Of a DNA stretch of 64,000 bases, positions 41,180 through 51,417 are shown piece after piece; positions within the stretch are counted from its first letter, which is position 1, and each line of letters begins with the position of its first letter. The position numbers were made by a program, and so were the translations under genes. The notes beneath the pieces are model-generated. The model saw only the letters and a list, made by a program, of their open reading frames with translations, did no database searches and was not told the DNA's origin. Source of the stretch: Caldisericum exile_A (GTDB taxonomy: Bacteria > Caldisericota > Caldisericia > Caldisericales > Caldisericaceae); the NCBI RefSeq assembly GCF_047785965.1, contig NZ_JBLOBF010000008.1, positions 1-64,000 of the forward strand. The letters run 5' to 3'.

Positions 41180-42845
41180 CGAAGACATTTTTAAAAGAAG
41201 GTTATTGATTTCCTTCTTGTTATTCGTTTTTGTCTTTGTTTTATTTATGGGAAGAGTGGTTGATTTGGCTATTATCAATAGAGGTAGGCTTCTTGCAGAA
41301 TTTGCTCCTCAGGTAGTTCCAAGTTATGATATTTTAAGAGCAGAACGTGGGGATATACTTGATAGATCTGGTGTGAAGCTTGCAACAGATGAGCTTACCT
41401 TTGAACTTGATATAAACCCCAGTATCATTGATAGTGTGAATCTTAATAAAATAAAGAGTATCTTAAAAAGTGATCTTAAGTTTTCCAATGAAGAGTTAAA
41501 TAAACTTTTTAGTGAAAAATCATATGTACTTGTTTCAACTTCTGTTTCAGAGAATACGAAGCAAAAGATTGACGCCCTAAATTTAAGAGATGGAGTTGTC
41601 TTTACTAAGACTTACAAAAGAGTTTATCCCTTTGGTGAAATTGTTTCGCCTTTAATTGGAATTGTCGGTGCAGATGGTAGTGGCCTTACTGGACTTGAGT
41701 TATCTTTGGATGACTACCTTAAAGGTAGAAACGGACGCTCTTTTAGAACATTTAATTTTGCCGAGCCTGATGTATTGGGTGCACCAACATATGTTCTTGA
41801 ACCCGTTAAAGGAAATGATGTAACTCTAACAATTGATATAAATATTCAAGCGAAGGTTTATGAACTTGTTAAAAAATATGTCGAAGAATTCAATGCAAAA
41901 AGTGGCTTTGCCATAGTTACAGATCCTGAAACTAATGAAATTCTTGCTATGGTCTCGTATCCTTCTTTTGATCCTACAAATTTTGACAAGATCATGCCTA
42001 ATCTTCCAACTACCTTTAATTATGAGCCAGGGTCAGTAATGAAGCCAATTGTTGCTCTTGCGGCTCTTGAAGAAGGAAAGCTAAAGCCAGACGATAACTT
42101 TTATTGCAGTGGTTCAATTAAAGTCAAGGATAGAATTATGTCATGTTGGAAAAAGCACGGAGAAGAACACGGACTTACCGATATCCTTGTTAATTCTTGC
42201 GATGTTGCATTTGCTCAAATTGCGCTAAAACTTCAAAAGGAAACTCTTCTAAAATATTTTAAACTTTTCGGTTTTGGTGAAAAGACTCAAATCGAACTTT
42301 TGGGGGAAGAGAAAGGAATTGTACCATCCCCAAGAAGCATAGGAGATGTTGAAGTTGCGAATATGGGCTTCGGACAGGGCATTGCTGTAACACAGATTCA
42401 GATGTTATCAGCATTAAATGCGATTGTAAATGGTGGAAAACTATATGTACCACACCTAATTAAAGAAATTAAAAACCCCAAAGGAAATGTTATTTATTCT
42501 TCTCTTCCGATTCTCCGAAGAACAATTGGAAGTGAAACAAATCTTAATCTTATCAAAAGTGCAATGGTAAAGGTCGTTGAAATTGGTGCACCTAAGGCTA
42601 AGATAGTAGGCTATAAGGTGATGGGTAAAACTGGTACTGCTCAAAAGCCGAGTGAAAACGGTGGCTACTCTCATACGAAACTCATATACAGTTTCTTTGG
42701 TGCTGTTCCCTATCCAGACCCGAAAGTTTCAGTAATTGTTTCTATAAATGAAACTAGAATTCCTCAATACTCAACAACTGCATCTGCACCCTTATTTTCA
42801 GAAATAGGGACATTTCTTGTAAAATATCTGAGGATTGAAAAATGA
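41154..42845 (+). CDS. ftsI: Peptidoglycan D,D-transpeptidase FtsI (class B PBP)
   Basis: With the ATG at 41154 the protein has 563 residues. It has an N-terminal membrane helix, a PBP dimerisation domain (RGDILDRSGVKLAT, then the FGEIVSPLIGIVG segment), and a transpeptidase domain with the active-site serine in EPGSVMKPI, the second motif SCD in VNSCDVAFAQ, and KTGTAQ. It cross-links septal peptidoglycan. No PASTA domains are present, so it is FtsI-like rather than SpoVD- or PBP2x-like. It overlaps ftsL by 26 bases and murE by four. Confidence 0.95.
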   Translation: MSWKLTQSSEDIFKRRLLISFLLFVFVFVLFMGRVVDLAIINRGRLLAEFAPQVVPSYDILRAERGDILDRSGVKLATDELTFELDINPSIIDSVNLNKIKSILKSDLKFSNEELNKLFSEKSYVLVSTSVSENTKQKIDALNLRDGVVFTKTYKRVYPFGEIVSPLIGIVGADGSGLTGLELSLDDYLKGRNGRSFRTFNFAEPDVLGAPTYVLEPVKGNDVTLTIDINIQAKVYELVKKYVEEFNAKSGFAIVTDPETNEILAMVSYPSFDPTNFDKIMPNLPTTFNYEPGSVMKPIVALAALEEGKLKPDDNFYCSGSIKVKDRIMSCWKKHGEEHGLTDILVNSCDVAFAQIALKLQKETLLKYFKLFGFGEKTQIELLGEEKGIVPSPRSIGDVEVANMGFGQGIAVTQIQMLSALNAIVNGGKLYVPHLIKEIKNPKGNVIYSSLPILRRTIGSETNLNLIKSAMVKVVEIGAPKAKIVGYKVMGKTGTAQKPSENGGYSHTKLIYSFFGAVPYPDPKVSVIVSINETRIPQYSTTASAPLFSEIGTFLVKYLRIEK

Positions 42846-44281
42846 ATGGGCGAACTTTAAAAGAAAAATTTAAAGAATTTGAAGTTTTTGGAAATCTTGA
42901 TAGAGATTTTTTTGGAATAAAGACAGATTCAAGACTAATACAAAATGGCGATTTATTTGTTGCGTTAAGAGGTGAAAATTTTGACGGACATGAATTTATT
43001 GCTGATGCTGTAAAAAGAGGTGCGGTTGGGGTAATTGTTGAGAATGATTTAGAATTTGACAAAGATATCCTCGTTATTAAAGCATCTGATTCAAGAGAGG
43101 CGTTTGCAAAAATTTCTTCATTTTTTTATGGTGACCCTTCAAAACGTTTAAACATAATAGGCATAACAGGGACAATGGGAAAGACTACAATAGCATATCT
43201 CCTCTATAGACTTTTTAATTTCTTAGGAGTGCCTTCCGGATTTATCGGAACAATTGGCATTGGTATAAAGGACAAATTCTCATTAACAGACTTAGATCCA
43301 CCAACAACACCGTTTCCTTTTGACTTACACCGATATCTTAAAACAATGTCAGATGATGGAGTAAAATATGTCTTTATGGAAGTTTCCTCACATGGGATTA
43401 AGGATAAGCGAATATACGGAATAAATTTTAAAAGGAAAATCCTTGGAACAATGGGAGTTGATCACATAGACTATCACAAATCTATTGAGGATTATTTGAA
43501 TACAAAAGTTTCTTTTTTTGAGGGTTTTGAATCTCCAATACTAAATGGGAACTCGCTTTTTATCGATAGATTTATTGAGGTTTCAAAAGATCCAATCTTT
43601 TATGGTGATGATGTAAAATTTGATTATTCTTTTCAAAACCTTAAAAATCATGGGTTATCAATTTCTTTTGAAGTATATGAGAGTGGGACCCTTCTTGGCA
43701 CGATAGATTTACCTATTCTGGGTAGATACAATGCCTACAATTTTTTGGCGGTTATATCATACGCAATGTTAGAAGGGGCAAGTTTTTCAAAAATAAAAGA
43801 ATTTGCAAAGACTGCTTCAGTTCCAGGAAGAATGGAAATTTATACCCTTAAAGGGATTAAAGTTGTTATCGATTATGCCCATAATGCAGAAGAAATTGAA
43901 AATGTTCTTGAGAGTATCAAGGGAAATGGTAATCATTTAATTGTTGTATTTGGAGCTGTAGGAACCTCTGAAAAAGAAAAACGAATTGCGATGGGAAGAG
44001 CTGTAAGTAAATTTGCCGATTTTTGTGTGATAACTTCTGATGATCCTCGTGGTCGCAACGTAGATGAAATAATTAAGGATCTCAAATCCTCTGTTTCAAT
44101 TGAGCATGAGGTTATACCTGATAGGATTAAAGCAATAAAGTATGCTTTAGAAAATGCAAAAGAAAACGATATAGTTGCAATTCTTGGAAGAGGAGTTGAA
44201 TCAAAGATGAGATTATCTAACGGAAGCATAATTCATTTTAGAGATATTGATATTGTAAAAGAGGTGTTCCATGAAGATTGA
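42842..44281 (+). CDS. murE: UDP-MurNAc-tripeptide synthetase MurE
   Basis: The 479-residue Mur ligase has the P-loop ITGTMGKTTIAYLL, the TDLDPPTTPFPFDLHR and EVSSHGIKDKRI segments, and late TSDDPRGRNVDEII. The motif DDPR (about residues 400-403) replaces the DNPR typical of enzymes that add meso-diaminopimelate. An identical change has been linked with lysine addition in Thermotoga, so the third residue of the stem peptide is uncertain. It uses ATP to extend UDP-MurNAc-L-Ala-D-Glu. It overlaps ftsI and murF. Confidence 0.95.
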   Translation: MNGRTLKEKFKEFEVFGNLDRDFFGIKTDSRLIQNGDLFVALRGENFDGHEFIADAVKRGAVGVIVENDLEFDKDILVIKASDSREAFAKISSFFYGDPSKRLNIIGITGTMGKTTIAYLLYRLFNFLGVPSGFIGTIGIGIKDKFSLTDLDPPTTPFPFDLHRYLKTMSDDGVKYVFMEVSSHGIKDKRIYGINFKRKILGTMGVDHIDYHKSIEDYLNTKVSFFEGFESPILNGNSLFIDRFIEVSKDPIFYGDDVKFDYSFQNLKNHGLSISFEVYESGTLLGTIDLPILGRYNAYNFLAVISYAMLEGASFSKIKEFAKTASVPGRMEIYTLKGIKVVIDYAHNAEEIENVLESIKGNGNHLIVVFGAVGTSEKEKRIAMGRAVSKFADFCVITSDDPRGRNVDEIIKDLKSSVSIEHEVIPDRIKAIKYALENAKENDIVAILGRGVESKMRLSNGSIIHFRDIDIVKEVFHED

Positions 44282-45626
44282 CCTTCATGAACTGTTTAAA
44301 GATATTTATCATGAAGAGGATTTTCCATTACCGAATGATTACAATAGATTTGTAATTGATTCTAGAAATGTTTCAAAAGGAGATATTTTTATTGCTTTGA
44401 AAGGGAATACAACTGATGGTCATAATTTTGTATCCGATGCACTTCAAAGAGGCTCTATTTTTGCAATTGTTGAGAATGATGTAGGAGAAAGCAAACCTAT
44501 TATTAAGGTTAAATCAACTGCTGAATTTTTAAAACATCTTGGTAATTTTGCACGAAATAAAATTAATGGCGCAATTTTTGGAATAACAGGAAGCGCAGGT
44601 AAGACTACAACAAAAGAAGGTTTATTTCTTGCTTTATCAAAGCGTTTTAATGTTGTAAAAACTGAAGGTAACATCAATACCGATATTTCCCTTCCGTTAT
44701 TTTTTGCAAATGAAGTTTCAAATCTGGAAGATTTTATTGTGGTAGAGATGGGCGTTCAAAAACCAAACGATATGGATGTCTTACTTGATGTAGTAAAACC
44801 ACATTATGGCATTATTACCAATGTAGGAGATTCCCACCTTGAATATTTGGGTGATAGATATGGCGTTTTAAAAGAGAAATTTAAATTAGCAAAGTTCGTT
44901 TTAGATAGAGGCAGTGTTTGTTTTGTAAACGGTGATGACGAACTTCTTCGCCTCGCTTCTAACGGGTTAAAGGGCGTATTTAAAGTTGGATTTAGGGAGG
45001 AAAATGATTTTAGGTTAAAAATTCTTCAAGAAAATCTTGATTTTTTGAGATTAAAAATCAATATTCAGGATAGATCTTTTGAGTTTACACTTCCATATAA
45101 TGGATTTGTATATAATGTTGGACTAATTTTTGCTGCTTCAGTTTATGTTGGTGTTGATCCTGATTATGTAGTTTCTGCACTAAAGGAATTTAAACCATAT
45201 AAAGGAAGAGGCGAAAAGATAAAACTCAGCGGCATGACAATAATTGATGATACTTATAATTCTAATCCTCTGTCAATGAACTTTGCCCTTGAAAGGTTAA
45301 GATCAGCAAAAGGACCTATTGTTTTAATTCTTGGGGATATGCTTGAACTTGGCGAATCTTCAAATACTCTCCATGAAAAAGTTGGTGAAGTTATATCAGA
45401 GATTAATCCTTACGCTCTTATTACTTACGGGAATCTTTCAAAATTGATGCAGGAAAAAGGAAACGCAAACATTAAATATCATTTTGAGGATAGTGATACT
45501 CTTTCTCAATTTTTAAAGACATTCGATTTTCCAAACGGAACTTACTTTTTAGTGAAAGGATCCCGTGCTATGAAGATGGAAAAATTTGTTGATATATTGA
45601 AGGAGAGGTATAAAGATGAAAAGTGA
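44271..45626 (+). CDS. murF: UDP-MurNAc-tripeptide:D-Ala-D-Ala ligase MurF
   Basis: The 451-residue ligase begins with a MurF N-terminal domain (FVIDSRNVSKGDIFIALKG, about 25-45), has the P-loop GITGSAGKTTTKEGL, NINTDISLPL, EMGVQKPNDM, and the C-terminal DDTYNSNPLSMNFAL. It adds D-Ala-D-Ala to the stem peptide with ATP. It overlaps murE and mraY by 11 bases each, a sign of translational coupling. Confidence 0.95.
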   Translation: MKIDLHELFKDIYHEEDFPLPNDYNRFVIDSRNVSKGDIFIALKGNTTDGHNFVSDALQRGSIFAIVENDVGESKPIIKVKSTAEFLKHLGNFARNKINGAIFGITGSAGKTTTKEGLFLALSKRFNVVKTEGNINTDISLPLFFANEVSNLEDFIVVEMGVQKPNDMDVLLDVVKPHYGIITNVGDSHLEYLGDRYGVLKEKFKLAKFVLDRGSVCFVNGDDELLRLASNGLKGVFKVGFREENDFRLKILQENLDFLRLKINIQDRSFEFTLPYNGFVYNVGLIFAASVYVGVDPDYVVSALKEFKPYKGRGEKIKLSGMTIIDDTYNSNPLSMNFALERLRSAKGPIVLILGDMLELGESSNTLHEKVGEVISEINPYALITYGNLSKLMQEKGNANIKYHFEDSDTLSQFLKTFDFPNGTYFLVKGSRAMKMEKFVDILKERYKDEK

Positions 45627-46599
45627 AATAATTTTTCTTGCTTTAATGATTATTGAATTTTTCTTTTTGATATTTTTTGAAAAGTACCTTACAGATTTTC
45701 TTGAAAGAAGCAATCTTGTTCAACATGTGCGAGAGGAGTTAATTGAATCTCATAAAAAGAAGGAAGGTACTCCCCGTGGTGGAGGTATCATATTTTTAAT
45801 CTCAATTGCTTTTATAATTCCGCTTCTTTTTGTGTTAAAAGTGCCTTACGATACTTTTACAAAATTGCTTTTTGTAATTTCTTCAACAATTCTGTTTGGT
45901 TTTATTGGCCTTATAGATGATATTTTGACTTCCCGAAAGTCCTCATCTGAGGGTCTTTCAATAAGGAGCAAACTTATTCTCTTTTCGGTTGCAACAGTAT
46001 TTCTTTTTTTTGTCTTCAAAGATATAATGAATTTTAATGTAATATTTCTTGGTTTGAATTTGAATTTTGGACCGATTCTTTACTTTTTACTCTTTTTTAT
46101 TATGATGGTTGGTTCAGTAAATGCCTTTAATCTTACAGATGGTGTGGATGGATTGCTTGGAAGTATTGTGTCTATAATGCTTTTAACTTTCATTTTTCTT
46201 TCATACCTTACAAAGAATTTCCTTTTACTCGGATTTTCTTTATCTTTGCTTATTTCTATTCTTGCGTTTTTATGGTTTAATAGCCCAAAAGCATCAATAT
46301 TTATGGGGGATTTGGGTGCCTCGGCTCTTGGGGGTGCAATTGCATCTCTTTCGATAGTTTTTAAAACAGAATTATATCTTCCCTTTATTGCAATTATCCC
46401 AGTTATTGAGGCAATTTCTATTTTTATACAGATTGCTTACTTCAAGGCAACTCATGGTAAAAGAGTTTTTAAAATGACCCCAATTCATCATCACTTTGAA
46501 ATTTTGGGCTGGTCAGAAGCAAAAATAGATTATAGATTTAGTGTTATTACAGCATTTATGGTGATAATAGTTGTAGTGTTAAAAATTATAGGATTATAG
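45616..46599 (+). CDS. mraY: Phospho-MurNAc-pentapeptide transferase MraY
   Basis: The 327-residue membrane protein has about ten spans and the family motifs GTPRGGGI, GLIDDIL, NAFNLTDGVDGLLG, the aspartate segment FMGDLGASALGG, and the HHHFE motif in PIHHHFEILGWSE. It transfers phospho-MurNAc-pentapeptide to undecaprenyl phosphate, making lipid I. It overlaps murF by 11 bases and ends 12 bases before murD, which has its own GGAGG site. Confidence 0.97.
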   Translation: MKSEIIFLALMIIEFFFLIFFEKYLTDFLERSNLVQHVREELIESHKKKEGTPRGGGIIFLISIAFIIPLLFVLKVPYDTFTKLLFVISSTILFGFIGLIDDILTSRKSSSEGLSIRSKLILFSVATVFLFFVFKDIMNFNVIFLGLNLNFGPILYFLLFFIMMVGSVNAFNLTDGVDGLLGSIVSIMLLTFIFLSYLTKNFLLLGFSLSLLISILAFLWFNSPKASIFMGDLGASALGGAIASLSIVFKTELYLPFIAIIPVIEAISIFIQIAYFKATHGKRVFKMTPIHHHFEILGWSEAKIDYRFSVITAFMVIIVVVLKIIGL

Positions 46600-46611
46600 T
46601 GGAGGTAGATA

Positions 46612-47958
46612 ATGAAAATCCTTGTTGTTGGTGCAAGAAGGTCTGGAGTATTTGCAAGTATTCTTGCTAAAAAGCATGGCTTTGAAGTTTTTTTAACTGA
46701 AATTGCGGACAATAAAGAGGTTAGATCATTTGAGCCAATACTTAAGGAGAACGGTATTTCTTACGAAATTGGTAAACATTCATTTGAAAAATTTTCAACT
46801 TTTGATCTTGCAGTCCTTTCTCCTGGAATTCCTTTGAACTCTCCTATTGTTAAAGACCTTGAATCAAAAGGTATAAAAATAATTGGCGAACTTGAATTTG
46901 CTAATATGTTTGCGCCAAATACAAAGGTTATTGCTATTACTGGAACAAACGGAAAGAGTACAACAACTGCCCTAACTGGTCATATCTTTAAATTGCATAA
47001 CCCGAATACAGTTGTTGGTGGGAATTTAGGAACGCCATATTCCGAGTTGCTTCTTGAGAATCCAAATCCAGAATATGCAGTTCTTGAAACAAGTTGTTTT
47101 CAACTTGAGACAATTGAACAATACCATCCAAAGGTATCCGTCTTTTTAAATTTTACAGAAGATCACCTTGATAGGTATGCTTCGATGGAGGATTACTTCA
47201 AAGCAAAAAAGAGGATATTCATGAACCAGACAGAATCTAATTATGCTATTCTAAATTATGATGATGTAGTTGTAAGAGAACTTTCAGATGAAATTAAGCC
47301 AAGGAAATACTTTTTTTCCTTAAAAGAAGTTGTTAATAGTGGTGCGTTTTTAAAAGATAATAAAATCTTTTTTAAAGAGAACAAATTTAGCGAACCTATA
47401 GAAATTATTGATAGGAAAGAAATTCCACTCTTAGGACTGCATAATGTTGAAAATACCCTTGCAAGTGTAATATCTTCTATTGTAATGGGTGTGAATTTTG
47501 AAGTTATAAGGAAGGGAATTAGAAGTTTTAAAGGTTTACCTCATAGGCTTGAATATGTTCGGGAAGTTAATGGCGTAATTTTTATAAATGATTCAAAATC
47601 TACAACGCCCGACTCAACCATAAAAGCGCTTGAGGCTTTTGATAAAAAGGTTATTCTCATTGCAGGTGGAAGTAGCAAAAATAACGATTTTACTCAGCTT
47701 GCAAAAATGTTTAAAAGTAGAGTTAAGTTTTTGATCCTTCTGGGACAGACAGCCCCTCAATTAAAGGAAGCATCAATAAACGCAAACTTCCATGATTTTG
47801 CCATAGTTAAAAGTCTTAAAGAAGCAGTAAATTTTGCAAAAACAATTGCGTCACCTAATGATATAGTATTGCTGTCTCCGGCATGCGCAAGTTTTGATAT
47901 GTTTAGAGATTTCGAAGACAGGGGAGAACAATTTAAAGAAATAGTAAATGAACTATGA
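46612..47958 (+). CDS. murD: UDP-MurNAc-L-Ala:D-Glu ligase MurD
   Basis: The 448-residue ligase shows an N-terminal UMP-binding domain (VVGARRSGVFAS, then LSPGIPLNSPI), the P-loop ITGTNGKSTTTALTG, FLNFTEDHLDRYASMEDY, and the C-terminal NDSKSTTPDSTIKAL and LIAGGSSKNNDF. It adds D-glutamate, supplied by MurI, to UDP-MurNAc-L-Ala. The order mraY-murD-ftsW-murG is the classical dcw order. Confidence 0.96.
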   Translation: MKILVVGARRSGVFASILAKKHGFEVFLTEIADNKEVRSFEPILKENGISYEIGKHSFEKFSTFDLAVLSPGIPLNSPIVKDLESKGIKIIGELEFANMFAPNTKVIAITGTNGKSTTTALTGHIFKLHNPNTVVGGNLGTPYSELLLENPNPEYAVLETSCFQLETIEQYHPKVSVFLNFTEDHLDRYASMEDYFKAKKRIFMNQTESNYAILNYDDVVVRELSDEIKPRKYFFSLKEVVNSGAFLKDNKIFFKENKFSEPIEIIDRKEIPLLGLHNVENTLASVISSIVMGVNFEVIRKGIRSFKGLPHRLEYVREVNGVIFINDSKSTTPDSTIKALEAFDKKVILIAGGSSKNNDFTQLAKMFKSRVKFLILLGQTAPQLKEASINANFHDFAIVKSLKEAVNFAKTIASPNDIVLLSPACASFDMFRDFEDRGEQFKEIVNEL

Positions 47959-49013
47959 AAAAATTGATAAATCCATATTCTGCTTCGCTTATCTTTATTT
48001 CAGTTTTACTTAGTTTATTTGGAATATTCATAAGTGGTAGTTTAAGTATTGTATACCAGAATCTTATTTTAAAGCAAATTATTTCTTTTGCATTGGGCGT
48101 TTCACTGATGTTGTTTTTTGCGTTTTTTAATCATAAAAGACTTGCTCCTCTTTCGAAAATTGGTTATATTACATTATTTATATTGCTTTTGTTTCTGCTT
48201 CTAAATGGTAAACTTTCACGTTTTGTTGATTTTGGAATTGTTACTTTTCAACCTTCACAGTTTGCTTATATAGGGATTTCTTTACTGATTGCGCGTATAT
48301 TTAGAGATCCAATTGATGAAGAAAATGTTCCAAAAATTTATGCCTTAACATTTGCACTTGTTGGGCTTATTGCAGTTCTTATTGCTTTTGAACCTGATAT
48401 GGGAAGTGCAGCACAAGTTTTTTTGACTGGATTTACTTTGCTTCACATCATTGGAATGCCTTTGGTTGAGTTTTTGGGATTTAGTATTTTGAGTTTTCTT
48501 GGAGTAATTCTAATGATTCCTCTCAATAGTGAATGGCATAGACGTGTTGTTGCTTTTTTAAATCCATACGCACATGCAAGTGATGAGGCGCTTCAAACAT
48601 TACAATCTCTTAGAGCCTTTGCTCGCGGTGGAATTACAGGCGTTGGCTTTATGAAGGGTATTTTTAAGTATCCTTCTGTTTTGCCTGTATCGATTTCTGA
48701 TTTTATACTTCCTGTGATTGGTGAAGAACTTGGAGCTGTATTTGTTATACTTCTTTTAATTGCTTATCTTTCTTTGATATTCATAGGTTTTAAGATTGCA
48801 AGCAATGCAAGGTCTACTTTTTCAAGGATTCTTGCGCTGGGTTTAACTCTTGGTATTACTTACTTTGCAGTTATAAATATTGCTGTAAATTTAGGTTTAA
48901 TGCCAACAACAGGAGTTCCTCTTCCATTTGTGAGTTTTGGTGGAAATAATATGCTTGCAAATTTCATTGCGATCGGAATTTTAATAAATATTTCAAGAAC
49001 AGAGGTTGATTGA
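47955..49013 (+). CDS. ftsW: Septal peptidoglycan polymerase FtsW (SEDS family)
   Basis: The 352-residue protein has about ten membrane spans and the SEDS signatures FGIVTFQPSQFAYIGIS, EPDMGSAAQVFLTGF, a large extracellular loop with a periodic Arg/Leu segment, and TTGVPLPFVSFGGNNMLANF. It polymerises glycan strands from lipid II together with FtsI. Position between murD and murG identifies it as FtsW rather than RodA. It overlaps murD by four bases and murG by one. Confidence 0.94.
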   Translation: MKKLINPYSASLIFISVLLSLFGIFISGSLSIVYQNLILKQIISFALGVSLMLFFAFFNHKRLAPLSKIGYITLFILLLFLLLNGKLSRFVDFGIVTFQPSQFAYIGISLLIARIFRDPIDEENVPKIYALTFALVGLIAVLIAFEPDMGSAAQVFLTGFTLLHIIGMPLVEFLGFSILSFLGVILMIPLNSEWHRRVVAFLNPYAHASDEALQTLQSLRAFARGGITGVGFMKGIFKYPSVLPVSISDFILPVIGEELGAVFVILLLIAYLSLIFIGFKIASNARSTFSRILALGLTLGITYFAVINIAVNLGLMPTTGVPLPFVSFGGNNMLANFIAIGILINISRTEVD

Positions 49014-50065
49014 TGAAAATACTTATTGCAGGCGGCGGTACGGGTGGTCATATATATCCTTTGATACCCATAGGAGAAGAATTAAGAAGTCGAGGACATG
49101 AAGTTGTCCTTATTGGAAGGCGTGGTAGTATTGAAGAAAAAGTTGTAAAAGATTACAAATTTAAGATAGAATATGTCTCTGCTTCTCTTTTTGATTTTAA
49201 TATAGTAAAGCTTTTTAAGTTTATTGTTTTTTCTATTAGAGGATTTTTTGATGCCTTAAGGATAATTAATAAAATAAAACCTGATAAGATACTTGGTGGA
49301 GGTGGTTATGTTTCACTTCCAATCTTACTTGCAGGTATCTTATATAGAGTTCCTATTTATCTCTATGAGCAAAATATCATACCAGGAAAGACAAACCTTA
49401 TATTTTCAAGATTTGCAAGAACGGTATTTTTGGGCTTTGAGGATGTGAATAATAAATTTGGCAAAAAAGGCGTTTTTGTGGGGAATCCTGTAAGAAAGGA
49501 AGTTATTAACCAAGATAGGAAAGAAGCACTTTCATTTTTTAACTTTGCAGATAAATTTACTCTTCTTGCATTTGGTGGTAGCGGTGGAGCATACAATTTA
49601 AATAAAATAATTAGAGAGGCTATTCCAGAACTTTTGAAGGAAGATATTCAAATTATTTTTATAACAGGAAACAAATTCTTTCAAGAATTTAATAATTTGG
49701 ACAACCATCAAAATTTGAGAGTATATCCCTATCTTGATAAAATGGGTTATGCATATGCAGTCTCGTCAATAGCGGTGACAAGAGGAGGTGCAATGACCCT
49801 ATCTGAATTGGTTCTCAATGATGTATATTCAATTGTTGTTCCATTTCCATATGCAAGGGACAATCATCAATTTTACAATGCAAAATATTTTGAAAAATAC
49901 GGATGTGTTACTGTTATTGAGGAAAAGAATCTTTCGAAGGAAATTTTGGTTAAAAAAATAGTGGATTTTAAAAATTATTTTCGTATAATAAATTTGGAAT
50001 GTAGTAAACATTATCCTAAGGATGCAGAGAAAAGAATTGCGGATTTGTTAGAGGAAGATAGATGA
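49013..50065 (+). CDS. murG: UDP-GlcNAc:lipid I N-acetylglucosaminyltransferase MurG
   Basis: The 350-residue GT28 enzyme starts with LIAGGGTGGHIYPLIPIG, has GGGGYVSLPILLAG, YEQNIIPGKTNLIFSRF, FGGSGGAYNLN, and the late TRGGAMTLSELVL and PYARDNHQFYNAKYFEK, all MurG motifs. It makes lipid II from lipid I on the cytoplasmic face. The ATG at 49013 overlaps the ftsW stop; an in-frame TTG just before is less likely. Confidence 0.96.
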   Translation: MKILIAGGGTGGHIYPLIPIGEELRSRGHEVVLIGRRGSIEEKVVKDYKFKIEYVSASLFDFNIVKLFKFIVFSIRGFFDALRIINKIKPDKILGGGGYVSLPILLAGILYRVPIYLYEQNIIPGKTNLIFSRFARTVFLGFEDVNNKFGKKGVFVGNPVRKEVINQDRKEALSFFNFADKFTLLAFGGSGGAYNLNKIIREAIPELLKEDIQIIFITGNKFFQEFNNLDNHQNLRVYPYLDKMGYAYAVSSIAVTRGGAMTLSELVLNDVYSIVVPFPYARDNHQFYNAKYFEKYGCVTVIEEKNLSKEILVKKIVDFKNYFRIINLECSKHYPKDAEKRIADLLEEDR

Positions 50066-51417
50066 AAAAAGTACTTTTGCTTGGAGTTGCGGGAGTTGGG
50101 ATGAAGCGCCTTGCAGAAATTTATACAGCGCTTGGATATAACGTTTTGGGGATTGATGTCAAAGAAAATGAGACAACACATTACCTAAAAGGAATTGGGG
50201 TTGATGTAAATCCAAAGGAATTTGAAGTTGATAAGACTATTGATAAGATTATTTTTTCATCTGCGATTCCGGCTGATAATCCGCATTTATTAAAGGCAAA
50301 AGAAATTGGTATTCCAATTGAAAGACGTGGCGAAGCGCTTGCAGAGATTGCAAAAGACTACAAAAGTGTAGTTGTTGCAGGTACTCACGGAAAAACAACA
50401 ACTACATCTCTTATTTCGGAAATCTTAAGTAAGAAATTTCGTGTAAATTCTTATATTGGTGGAGATCATAAGCAGAATAAACGTTTTTTACCTTTAGCAG
50501 AGTATTTTGTTATTGAATCTGACGAAAGTGACAAGACGTTCTTACTTTTTAATCCACACATAGGCATTGTTACAAACATTGATAGAGACCATCTAAACTC
50601 TTACAATTGGGATTTTGAAAATCTTAAAAGCGCCTTTTTTGAGTTTATGGAACATTCTCAAACAGTTGTTGTTAACAGGGATGATCAAACAGCCTTTGAG
50701 GTTTCAGAAAATCTTCAAAAGCCTCCCCTCTATTATAGCATCAAAAATCAAGAAGCTCATGCAACTATACTTGATTACTCATTTGAACGGGATGGGATAG
50801 CGTTTATAGCAAATGTATTAGGCAAAAAATCTCCTCTTCTTAAGATTAATGTTTTTGGAGAGCAGAATTTGTCAAATTCTCTTGCATCAATTCTTGTCGG
50901 CCGATTACTTGATGTTTCTTTTGATGAAATTGAATCTTCTTTAAGGGATTTTTCATTACCCAAGCGGAGGCTTGAATATAAGGGTAGTGTTAAGGGTATC
51001 CATATTTTTGATGATCATGCAGATCATCCAACTGAGGTTGAAGCTACGTTAAAGGCTTTAAAGAATCACTTTCCGAATGCATCAATTATTGCAATTTTCC
51101 AACCACATAGATTTACCCGTGTGTTTTCGCTTAAAGAAAGTATTGCAAAGCCTTTCTATCTTGCAGATTTTGTAATTGTGCTTCCTATATATTCAGCATT
51201 TGAAAATCCCATTGAAGGCATTACTAACGAAAAAGTGTTTGATTGGATAAAGACCTTAAATCCAGGGAAAAATGTATTTTTTGCTTCAAAGTTTGAAGCT
51301 GTAGCGGATCTTGTTTCACATATTGCTAAACCGGGAGATATAGTTATAACCCTTGGACCAGGAGATGTATATTTGGCTATAGATTCAATAATGCTAAAAT
51401 TAAGAGGAGAAAAATGA
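50062..51417 (+). CDS. murC: UDP-MurNAc:L-alanine ligase MurC
   Basis: The 451-residue ligase shows the N-terminal GVAGVGMKRLAEIY, FSSAIPADNPHL, the P-loop VAGTHGKTTTTSLI, ESDESDKTFL, NIDRDHLNSY and the C-terminal DDHADHPTEVEATLKAL. It starts the peptide branch by adding L-alanine to UDP-MurNAc. It lacks the GGIG form of the first motif (GVAGVG instead) and is otherwise normal. Some related Mpl ligases share these motifs, but the dcw position favours MurC. It overlaps murG and murB by four bases each. Confidence 0.92.
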   Translation: MKKVLLLGVAGVGMKRLAEIYTALGYNVLGIDVKENETTHYLKGIGVDVNPKEFEVDKTIDKIIFSSAIPADNPHLLKAKEIGIPIERRGEALAEIAKDYKSVVVAGTHGKTTTTSLISEILSKKFRVNSYIGGDHKQNKRFLPLAEYFVIESDESDKTFLLFNPHIGIVTNIDRDHLNSYNWDFENLKSAFFEFMEHSQTVVVNRDDQTAFEVSENLQKPPLYYSIKNQEAHATILDYSFERDGIAFIANVLGKKSPLLKINVFGEQNLSNSLASILVGRLLDVSFDEIESSLRDFSLPKRRLEYKGSVKGIHIFDDHADHPTEVEATLKALKNHFPNASIIAIFQPHRFTRVFSLKESIAKPFYLADFVIVLPIYSAFENPIEGITNEKVFDWIKTLNPGKNVFFASKFEAVADLVSHIAKPGDIVITLGPGDVYLAIDSIMLKLRGEK

